A stretch of 64,000 nucleotides of DNA from Salticus scenicus (lineage: Eukaryota > Arthropoda > Arachnida > Araneae > Salticidae): assembly GCA_963930645.1 (NCBI GenBank), contig OZ005657.1, positions 53,966,653-54,030,652 of the forward strand, read 5' to 3'. Shown here one piece after another: positions 55,571-64,000 of the stretch. The number at the start of each line of letters is the position of its first letter. The stretch's first letter is position 1. Under the pieces are notes generated by a model. The model had not been told where the DNA came from and did no database searches. It worked only from the letters and a program-made list of their open reading frames with translations. The position numbers and the translations under genes were made by a program.

Positions 55571-55748
55571 CAGGGCCCGACTTAGACTACCTGGAGCCCC
55601 GGGGCAAGCCTATTCTGGGGGGCCCCCTTGCAGTGGCATAAGAGCTCTTTAGGTTGCAGAATTTCTGCATTCGTCTGTAGGGGGATCCCTTCCAGAAGGG
55701 GGGCCCAGGGCATTTTGCCCCGTATGCCCTGCCGTAAGTCAGGGCCTG
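55571..55748. mobile_element. hAT MITE in Z copy 2 (178 bp)
   Basis: Ends CAGGGCCCGACTTA and (reverse complement) CAGGCCCTGACTTA are inverted. An exact 8-bp duplication GCCATAAT (55563-55570 and 55749-55756) flanks it, and Z copy 1 has a single GACATAAT at the same place (about 50373-50380). GC-rich; the open frame across it is fortuitous. Confidence 0.95.
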
Positions 55749-56689
55749 GCCATAATGGCCCCAGTTTTGAACTTAAGAGCACAAAACAAGCATGCCGCAT
55801 CACTTAAAATTTGCCCCGTAATATATATGTTTTATCTAGTTTCACTTTGTCTCTTATTTACAATATATATTTATAAATAAATAAGAAAGCTAGATGCCCA
55901 AATGGTGACATTTGTGATATTACGTTACAAGAGTGTTTATTCATCCAGTTAATATCAAAACAATTTAGAAAAAATTATTTATATACCTAAAAGTGAAAAA
56001 CCAATATTTTTACCAATAAAATAATTTTATTATCTCTAAAAGTTAAAATTTAATGCCTCATTGTTATTTAGCCATTTAAACTAAGAAAACTTTACATGTT
56101 TTGATAATAGGCAAATCACAGCATTATCTAAAAAAAAAAAAAAAAAAAAAAAAAATAACAATTTTTTTTTTTTTTTTTAATTAGTTATTTTTTGATAATT
56201 AACACTTCTGAAAAATATTACCAATATAAAGTTCAGAGATTATTCAAATTATAAACACTGCAATCCGTCAGTGAAGTTTTAAGATATCTTTATTTAAAAA
56301 TAAATAAATAACCGTGCATATTACTCCGTGATACGTATGTAGAAGCCCAACGTAACAATAAAATTTATTTCAATGTACATAAACATATAGAGAAAAAAAC
56401 TTATTTTACCCATTCACATTCACATTAAAAATAAAAACAAACATGTTTCCGTTTAGCAGTAGCAGACGAAAAGTATGAAGAAACGAGCTATCGTAAACAG
56501 TTTCACTCAGTAATTCCTCATCGAAAGTGTTCCGATGGATTTACCATCAAAACTTTTCGATGCGTTTGGCTCAGAGTACGAAGTGATCGAAAATTCAAAT
56601 TCGCATCGAAACATTACGTCAAACTGACGTCACATTCGATCATCGAAACGTTTCGATGTGTTCGTGGTAGCACCCCTGTTTTCGGTCGT

Positions 56690-56890
56690 CACGCGGGTTA
56701 ACGCGGGTTAAAGCGGGTTAACGCGAGAGCAAGCCCAGAAGCGGTCAGAGATGGTATCACGTGGTTTGGGTTACCCAAGCCCAGCGTTCAAAGACGGAAT
56801 TTTTTTCACTCGGGCTTAACTCACAAAACCCAGACAATTTCTCTGGGTTTTCAGATCACGTGATGGGTTTTTCGAGCAAAACAAAACTAA
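56690..56890 (+). promoter_or_regulatory. CpG-rich block, possible promoter
   Basis: Compared with the flanks this 200 bp is GC- and CpG-rich. It has GCGGGTTAACGCGGGTTAAA-type tandem motifs at 56696-56731 and two CACGTG E-box palindromes (TATCACGTGG near 56758, ATCACGTGAT near 56854). A short ORF with a plausible coding start follows. No TATA box or initiator can be defined. It could instead be part of an unrecognised repeat. Confidence 0.3.
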
Positions 56891-56899
56891 ACAGAGGGA

Positions 56900-56977
56900 A
56901 TGCCGAGCGGAGCGAATTATGATTATGAAATTGATGAAATGTTTGTTAAATTAGATGATAAAATAAATCTTTTATAG
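56900..56977 (+). CDS. Candidate first coding exon or short ORF (25 codons)
   Basis: ATG at 56900 opens a 25-codon frame, MPSGANYDYEIDEMFVKLDD and a few more residues, ending at TAG (56975-56977). Composition (acidic, mixed polar, no homopolymer) is more protein-like than surrounding frames, and it directly follows the CpG-rich block. I do not recognise the protein. If it is an exon, a donor site should lie before the stop, yet no good GT consensus is visible (only TATA-GTGCTA at the stop), which weakens the idea. Confidence 0.25.
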   Translation: MPSGANYDYEIDEMFVKLDDKINLL

Positions 56978-58325
56978 TGCTAAGCAAGATTAATTTTCGT
57001 AACTGACGTTTGTGAAACCCATCCAATACCAATATGTATATTTAAATCAGTATATAACTACGAAAATTCGACATCAGAAGATAAATTTCTAGTATGAAAA
57101 TCATAATCTAAAGAAATTTATAATTAATTGATGGTAAAAATTTATATATTTTATTTCTTATAGAAAAAAATTATTTTATTTAGTTTTTTTCTTGCAAGTT
57201 TTATCGCTTGGGAAGATCTTTATAATGCAAAAATTTTCAGACAACTTATTTACGTTATTGAATAATGATAATAATTAACATGTTATTATTGTCATATTAA
57301 TCGTTAAAGTTATTTAGTGCATGGGTATTTTCTTTTTCTTTTTTATATATGTTTACAATTCTGTTTATACAAAGAATAAAATAAGTTAGATACTGTATAT
57401 GTTTGTCCATTTCGTTTGATAATGAAATTATTTTTATTTCCTATTGAATTGCATACCATTTACATATGTAACTATATTACATAGGATAACATAATAGTGT
57501 TATATATAATTTTATTAGGAAAATATAGCTATAATAATATACTGAAACGGATAAACCTGTTTTCGAGGATTGTAAAAATCATAAAATTAATCAAGTGAAT
57601 TTGTCTGCAATATAGTGTAATTTAATTAAGCATTATGCTGTGGAGAAAGTTTTATTATACTTAACAACAAGCGCTTTATAATTTACCTACTGTTATGTAT
57701 TTATTTTATTGGAAATATTTTTTACTTTAAATCATTTTAGTATAATATTTTTATATTGCAATTTTTATTTTATTGTTAATATTTGTTATAGTTATCATGG
57801 TACAATAGTTATTACCTATGTACTATAGTATATACTGAATCCCTCAACTCGGGTGATGTTTACATTGTAGTGCATTTTAACAACATTTAAACATTTATAT
57901 CATAGCAATAAATATAAATTAACAATGTTTTCTGGTTTAATTATACTCATTTAAATATTTTTTGGTTTTACTCAGTTATTTATTTTTTATTGTTTCCGCA
58001 AATGGAAAAGTACCAAATATCAATAACAAATAGTAAAATGATACATTGTTTGTGTTATATTCTGATTATGTAGAATTTGTCAGAAAAGTTTCATTGATAA
58101 TAAGTACGTTATCTTCTCTTTTGTTACTATGAAGTATTTTTTGCTTTGGAGTTCATTATCAAAAAAAAAAAAAAAAAAAAAGAAAGTGTCTATTTACAGG
58201 TTAACGAAATGTGCTGGCTTATAAAAAAGGAAACAGAAAATTAAGTGAATTTCTTTACAGTGTATATGGTAATTTCATAGAAGACCATAGATACTGTAAA
58301 GTAGTTTTCTTGATATAATAGTTAG
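56978..58325. other. AT-rich sequence (possible intron)
   Basis: No repeat boundaries or coding patterns; poly-A run at about 58161-58181. Confidence 0.4.
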
Positions 58326-58447
58326 AAGAATGAAGAATACGTGAAGAAAAAAATGAATATACATAAGAATGTCTTGGTGAAGCTGAGAAAGGAAATTTCG
58401 ACTGACATAGCCAAAATGCACAGGAAGCTTTCTAAAACAAGACCACT
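58326..58447 (+). CDS. Candidate internal exon ending at a consensus 5' splice site
   Basis: An open stretch translating KNEEYVKKKMNIHKNVLVKL then RKEISTDIAKMHRKLSKTRP, ending CCACT followed by GTAAGTAAC (58448 on), a full-consensus donor. Upstream TTAG at 58322-58325 or TTTACAG at 58254-58260 could be the acceptor. The peptide is basic and helical/coiled-coil-like, and unlike the homopolymer-driven frames nearby. It might belong with the candidate exon at 56900. I cannot name it or find further exons in the window. Confidence 0.3.
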
Positions 58448-58589
58448 GTAAGTAACATTCTCATTGAATTTTTTATTTTTGTTTCTTGATACATAATTAA
58501 AATTTAAGTTATAAAATTTACTAAATCTTTTTTAATGTGGCTGTAGTTTTTTTTTTCAAAGTTTTTCTTAAGAACAGTTGATTTTATTA

Positions 58590-59100
58590 TATATTAGCCA
58601 CCTTCGGCGACCAGCTGGTTCACGATCTTTGAAAAATCCAACTTTCTGAAACTCCCACTCGGTAGAACCTGCAGTGCCTCTTTCCCGTTTCAGGTCCTAC
58701 AACAGCTTTATTGACATATAGTGCAAATAGCTTTATGGAAAAATTTAGCTGCAGTAAATACCTGCTTGGTAGTGCCTCAGGCACCCTATTCCCATTTCAG
58801 TATTTGAAACAACCTGTTCATTCCCAGTGTTATGATCTTTGAAAATTCTGACTTTAGCACATTCCCATGGGATAGCACCTTGCGTACCTTATCACCGTTT
58901 TAAAACTTTCAACATCTTGCTCATTTATAGTGCAAATAGCTTTGAAAATTTTAACTGTAGAAAAATTTTGCTTTGTGGCGACTAAGGTGCCGTTTTACAT
59001 TTCATGATTTGAAACGGCCTGTTCGCTCACCATATAAAGCAATTTTAAAAATTCTGATTGTGACAAATCTCCAATCCAGTGGGGCCTACGGTCTCCTAAT
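58590..59100. repeat. Degenerate ~105-bp tandem repeat (4-5 units)
   Basis: A core like GGTAGTGCCT...GCACCCTATTCCCATTTCAG...TTTGAAACAACCTGTTCA recurs at about 58660, 58768, 58866 and 58972, spacing about 98-108 bp, heavily diverged between units. Confidence 0.65.
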
Positions 59101-59109
59101 CTCCCGATA

Positions 59110-59960
59110 AGTAATTTAATCAGAATTGCAGATATTGAATTATTAAAATATCAAAGCGCCTTCTGGTAAAAGAGATTTGCAATATATACTCTTCAATTTC
59201 AATGACTTTTTAAGTGATATATTACCTATGAAATTATGTTAATTAAAAGCTGAGACACAAAGGTAATATAAACATTGTTATAAAAAAAATTGTGTAATTT
59301 TTCCATGGCTTTCTCTGAAACTTGCATAACTGCAGGCTAAAGAGTGTTAAAAATCCTTAATACAAAATGTGAGCAGAATATCGGAATTCAAAAGCCTGCA
59401 TCATAATTAGAATTGGATATATTGGAATAAAGGTGTTGTGGGTTTTCTGTGGTTTTCTCTGAAACTCCCATATGAAATTTAATGACTTATATCAGTTTAA
59501 AAGTCTGCAATATTTCATATTATGTATTATAAGTAATTTAATCATAATTAGAATTCTAGATATTGAATTATTAAAATATCAAAGCATCCTCTGGCGATAG
59601 AGATTTGAAACATATACTCTTCAATTCTAATTCAAATAACCTTTTAAAATGATATATTACTTATGAAATTACGTTAATTAAAAGCTGAGATACAAAGGTA
59701 ATATAAACATTTTTATAAAAAGATTTGTGTCGGACTTATCCATAGTTTTCTCCGAAACGTGCATAATTCTGGGCTACATAATATTAAAAATCTTTAGTAC
59801 AAAATGTGAGCGGAAATCAGAATTCAAAACTCTGTAAAATATAAAAGAATAAAAAAGTTCTGAGTTTTCTGTAGTTTTCTCTAAAAATTTCATGCAAAAT
59901 TTGAACGATTTATATCACTTTAGCAGTCACTGTATACTTAGTTACTGTGATATTCCAGGT
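59110..59960. repeat. Two-unit tandem duplication, period ~428 bp
   Basis: GATATTGAATTATTAAAATA starts at 59131 and again at 59559. The order of landmarks that follows (AGAGATTTG, TATACTCTTCAATT, AAAAGCTGAGA, ACAAAATGTGAGC, TTTTCTCT) is the same in both units. Confidence 0.85.
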
Positions 59961-60582
59961 AATGAAAAGGTAGACTCCGTGGCTAAACATGGCTGCAGGC
60001 TGCAGCCTACTATCGATTTAACATGCATCTTTCAAATGATGCATTACATATAATATTAATGAATATCTTTGATATATTTTACACTCAAAATGGCTTATCT
60101 ATCAAGGGCGATTGGTGGTTTCTGTTGAAATCCATCTAAAATTTAAGAAATTAAAAAATTACTTTTTTACAGCCTGGTTCAGGAAAAAAAAACATTATTT
60201 TGTCAAAAGAACCTTTTGTCTTTTGACATAAACAGATAAAAAAAAAATTAAATAAATATAAATCTTTTTTTTTAAGCTGTGTTTTAGAATATTTAACAGC
60301 AGACAGGTGAACAGTAAAAACATGTGAATATCAATTTCTGTTTAAATCGATTTAAATTTGAAAAAAAAAAAATCAAACTTCTTTTTTTTTATTTCCATTA
60401 CCTTTTCACATGGTCGAAAAGCAATCATTCTCAAACAGAAATAAATAATTATAAGATAAAATTTTTTTTATAAACCATGTTTTTTAATTTTCTGTTGAAT
60501 CATATAAACGCTACAGAAGGCAGCCGGAACCCCAGCAATTGGATAAAAGTATTAAAAAAATTCCTTGCTATCGTCTTATGAG
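59961..60582. other. AT-rich intergenic sequence, no feature identified
   Basis: Several poly-A/T tracts; nothing recognised. Confidence 0.4.
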
Positions 60583-61132
60583 CAGTGTTGTGCAAGTTCA
60601 CGAAAAAAACGAACTAGTTCAAACTCAAGTTCATTGTGTAAAAAACGAGCTAGTTCGCGCTCTAACTCATGTCTGAAAGAAATGAACGCGCTCAGTTCAA
60701 GTTCATTTTTAAAAACGAGTGAAACTCACTAAAAGTTCATTTTTACGTACATTTTTTTTTTCTAAGTAGATCTTTTTTCCTCTGGGAACACTTTCATAGG
60801 TAAGTTCCCTTTTTCTAAAATAACAAATTACTATGAAAATTATTTTTAATTTTACGCTTAATTAAACTTATTAACTTATAACTCTTAATTATAACTTATT
60901 AATTTAATTGTAGTAAAAATTTATTTAGCAAACACTTCTGAATAGTGTACCCACTGTTTTTGCATGGTCTTTTATTCTCAAATTTTCAATACGTTTGTTT
61001 ATACGCATGAGAACTTATTACTCGGAGACAAATTCTATAATTTAGAGGTTCCGTCGTTTTAAATCAGTGTTGCGCAGGACCGCGTTCATGAGTTTAATTA
61101 TTTTCAGTTTTGAGCTGAATTTCGCTCGTTTT
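60583..61132. repeat. hAT-type termini with AGTTCA-rich subterminal repeats
   Basis: CAGTGTTGTGCAAGTTC at 60583 and CAGTGTTGCGCAGGACC at 61065 look like two left ends of related hAT elements. GAACTAGTTC, AGTTCAAGTTCA and GAACGCGCTC motifs follow the first. Similar motifs (GAACTTGAGC, AAAGTTCATT, CATGAATTTGAGCG) continue at 62890-62960, on the other side of the element at 61133-62884, so that element probably interrupted the second hAT. Right ends and duplications were not found. Confidence 0.4.
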
Positions 61133-62884
61133 AGTTCCCCATCATACTATAGGTATGGGGGAACTTAGGTAATCGTGAAAATTTTCGACCTCGGTTAGTT
61201 CCCCATCATACTATAGGTATGGGGAACTTAGGTAATCGTGAAATTTTCGACCTCGGTTTTTTGACTTTTTTACACGTTTTCAGGTTTGAGGAATCCGAAA
61301 ATGACAAAATTTGTATGGTGTCCGTCTGTAGGGTGTCTGTTAGTGTGTTAGTCTGTTTAAACGATATCTCACGAACAAATGATCGCAGAGAGGTCAGACC
61401 AGTTTTAAAATATTACTTTCGATACTGGCAAGAACCCTATTCATTTATAACATTCGAATTAAAAAACTTCGTAAGTTATTAGAAATTTACTATTTTCTTA
61501 ACATGGGAGAATAGGACAAAATTTCACTTAAACGTGCATTAAATGGAAACTTTTTACTGTAAAAATGCCAGACCAGTTTTAAAATATCAGTTTTGATGCC
61601 GGAACAAACATCAGTAACTATAAATATGCTACTTTGAAAATTTCGCAAGTTATTGGAAATTTACGAATTTCTTAACATGGCAGTATGGGGCAAAATTTCA
61701 CATAAACGTCAATTTTGAGAGATATTTTCATCGTAACGATGTCAGACTACTTTTGAAATATTATTTAGGATACTGGCATGAATATCACGGACTATGAATT
61801 TTCCAATATAAAAATTTCGTAAGTTATTAGAAATTTACGAATTTCTTAACATGGCAGAATAAGGCAAAATTTCACACAAGCGTCAATCTTGAGGGATATT
61901 TTCATCGTAAAGGTGTCAGACCACTTTTGAAATATTATTTAGGATACTGACATGAATACCATAGAGTATGAATTTTCTAATTTAAGAAATTCGTAAGTTA
62001 TTTGGAATTTACGATCCTCTTAAAATGGCAGAAGAATACAAAATTGAGTATAAACGGCTATTTTCAGGATCATAAATATATCAGACAACTTCAAAATAAC
62101 ATGTATGATACTTGTATGGACATGACTGATTACAAATCTGCACTGATAAGTATAAAGGATTTAAGTCCAAAAATGTCGATTTTGAGTTAAGTACGTAGTT
62201 AGACCCAGAAAAAAAATTCTCTATCGATTGGTATAAAGGATTTAAATCCATGTCATTTAGTCTTTGAGAAAATCCATTAGTAAAAAAAAGATTCAAGTCA
62301 GAAATTTAGCATTAATCTTTGTATAAAATATTTAATTCAATTTTTTCCCTTTATTAAATGAAGGTTGACAATCACTGAACGGTATAAAGGGTATAAATCA
62401 ACATAATCCCCTTTTCCTAATGGATTCTACTGATTAGTTTTTAGTTAGTTTAATTTTGTTTTTCGTCTCCTGAAAACTGAATAATATGGACTTAAATTCT
62501 TTATGCTTATCAGTACAGAAATATTCTAATAGGAAAATTTCGTAAGCTATTCGTTATTTCAGATTTTATCAACATAACAAAATTGAAAATTTTCCATATA
62601 AATATGCATTTTGAGGATTGTTGCATTGTAAATAGTAGCATGAAAACTAAACTACGAAATTTACCCTAATAAAATAAATTAATAGATTAGAACAAGATAA
62701 ATATATCGAAGTGAACGGTGGATAGCCTATTAGGCGGGGATTTCATTCTGTCACTGTGTCAAGCATTTTTTTCAAATTCATTTCTCTTAACATGATAACT
62801 ATGTTAAGAGAATGTCCTGTTCTAGAAATTTATGAATATATATATATGATGGGGAACTGAGCAGAGTCCACCTATGCCAACTAG
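61133..62884 (+). mobile_element. Helentron/HINE-like repeat, copy 2 (1.75 kb)
   Basis: Begins AGTTCCCCATCATACTATAG and carries a 64-bp tandem duplication of its own 5' end (61133-61260). It then has four or more degenerate units of about 180 bp ('aagttattagaaatttacgaatttcttaacatggcag...' at about 61470, 61650, 61823, 61997). It ends with ATGATGGGGAACTGAGCAGA, a short imperfect hairpin (GGGAACT / AGTTCACC type, mutated here) and CTAG at 62881-62884. It is longer than copy 1 at 6596-7730, mainly through extra internal units. Non-coding. Confidence 0.5.
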
Positions 62885-64000
62885 TTTTAAATTGTGAACT
62901 TGAGCTGAGCAAAGTTCATTTTCTCATGAATTTGAGCGGGAAAAGTAACTCAAACTCGTATGGATTTTATTCCTTTGGGGAAAAAATTTATATTCTTGGT
63001 AGCAATACTTTCTACCCTTTTAATTGCAAGAGAGGACGCATTTCTCACAAGAGAGAAACGCATCGGGTCGGGTAATCGCTTATTACCTGCTTTGCTGGTC
63101 GGGTGCAGGTAAACTTTGCATTGATTTTTATTCACAAAATGTTTTCTCCGAAGACTGTTTTATGCTTTACTTATGAATCGAAACTTTTAAATGAAGAAAT
63201 TGAATAACATTGTCTTCCTTCCTAGTAATTTAAAGACATGACTGATAACATGAATTTAATTACATTTACCTAAATATTAATACTTAACGTTTAAAGCTTT
63301 ATACGGAAAACTATTTTTTTTTCCGTCCTATATTTCCTTCCTTATTTTACTGTCAAAATACTTGGAACAGTGGATTTCTTAAATATATGTTTTAATACAG
63401 ATAAAAGTTTGTTTGTAATTAGATAAATATACTGTTGTAATATTTTTATGCCATATTTAATTGTCTGAAAGGTTTCTTCTATAATATAATTGTAGTTTGT
63501 TTAAAAGAACTTTTATTCAGTTTATTATATAACACAATTTTAACAATATAGCGAGTCAGAAGCTGCAGATTCAGTTCGGGTTGAAGATCAAAAATTATTT
63601 TGCAGGTCGCGTCGGCTGCGAGTCAAGTTTACTCGAACCACGTAGGACTCTAAGTCAGTCCTTTCATAAGAAGAAATATAAATTCCGCTGATCACCTAAT
63701 ACGATTGAAGACTTAAATGCCCTATCTAGTAGGCTACCCTTTTCCTTGCTACAGTAATTTTTTCGTGCCCACTTTTCCACGATATTATACTGTTGTCAAT
63801 TTTGTATTTCAGTTTTCCTGCAAGCAAATCCATGCTATTTCAATAACACAAATTTTTGCGAAATGCCTCCTATTATGAAAAATTATGGAAGTTTTAAGAG
63901 TAATTTAAGAAAAGTTTTCAGAAAGCCTTTCATTATAAATAAAAATATAAAGATTTAAAGGTATAATATTAAATCCCAATAATTAAATCCTGTTTGCTAG
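62885..64000. other. Intergenic sequence to window end
   Basis: The first 80 bases resemble hAT subterminal motifs (see 60583-61132). The rest is AT-rich, with a somewhat GC-richer patch at 63560-63650. No gene or repeat boundary recognised. Confidence 0.4.

Larger units (their letters stand above)
54400..56678. repeat. Long repeat unit Z, copy 2 (with two insertions)
   Basis: Paralog of 48665-51884 in the same orientation. The right terminus, read on the minus strand, is CAGGGGTGCTACCACGAACA (ending at 56678) followed by the perfect 18-bp palindrome CATCGAAACGTTTCGATG. The CAGGGG end suggests a hAT-type element. Insertions at 54845-55125 and 55571-55748 are absent from copy 1, and about 200 bp at 55820-56040 are also extra here. 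Poly-A/poly-T run at 56130-56180. Confidence 0.7.

Noticed and set aside
61219..61482. 87-codon ORF with VSVCRVSVSVLVCL
   Set aside because: Falls inside the tandem-repeat-bearing element and reflects its GTCTGT-rich stretch; copy 1 does not keep the frame.

Overview
This window is eukaryotic nuclear DNA: very AT-rich, with many A/T homopolymer tracts and microsatellites, no operons or dense genes, and almost entirely interspersed repeats. The repeat mix (Penelope-like retroelements, mariner/Tc1/pogo, hAT, piggyBac-like and other small non-autonomous elements, tRNA-derived SINEs) together with a lineage-expanded C2H2 zinc-finger array fits an arthropod, most plausibly a chelicerate such as a spider. 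That placement is inference from style, not from a diagnostic gene.

The only convincing protein-coding sequence is a C2H2 zinc-finger array on the minus strand (about 37.6-38.9 kb). It has eleven complete fingers in one open frame, a one-base frameshift, then four more decaying fingers. An in-frame stop sits just upstream, and still older finger relics (to about 40.15 kb) are split by two DNA transposons. A weak candidate for the start of a second gene (CpG-rich block, short ORF at 56.9 kb, exon-like stretch with a GTAAGT donor at 58.45 kb) lies on the plus strand.

Layout. 0-2.7 kb: two pogo/Tigger-like elements. 2.7-5.9 kb: a hAT element with a second GC-rich hAT nested in it, each with a perfect 8-bp target duplication. 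6.6-7.7 kb and 61.1-62.9 kb: two opposite-facing copies of a possible Helentron-like element with internal degenerate tandem repeats. 8.8-9.66 kb: a Penelope-like element (PLE) fragment. 10.6-11.6 kb: another Tigger-like element. 14.7-16.0 kb: a triple nest (mariner, then a pogo-like element, then a palindromic insertion with a 12-bp duplication and hammerhead-like arms). 17.7-22.3 kb: a TIR element, a mariner relic, a small MITE and a Tc1 foldback. 22.45-30.3 kb: two divergent PLE copies around a spacer, one with its GIY-YIG endonuclease split by a 3.5-kb repeat insertion. 31.6-37.3 kb: Tigger-, piggyBac- and hAT-like elements. 39-43 kb: zinc-finger relics, MITEs and a tRNA-derived SINE. 44.3-48.2 kb: a cluster of palindromes, 62-bp tandem arrays and tRNA-like repeats. 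48.6-56.7 kb: two copies of one long repeat unit whose private insertions give natural empty sites for each other. 58.6-60 kb: degenerate tandem repeats.

The window is best read as a record of successive transposon insertions. Target-site duplications, and empty sites in paralogous copies, allow many insertions to be ordered in time. I found no new multi-gene system. The most unusual items are a pair of 8-bp-duplication elements carrying promoter-like boxes, the palindromic PLE-type insertion, and the 44-48 kb palindrome cluster.
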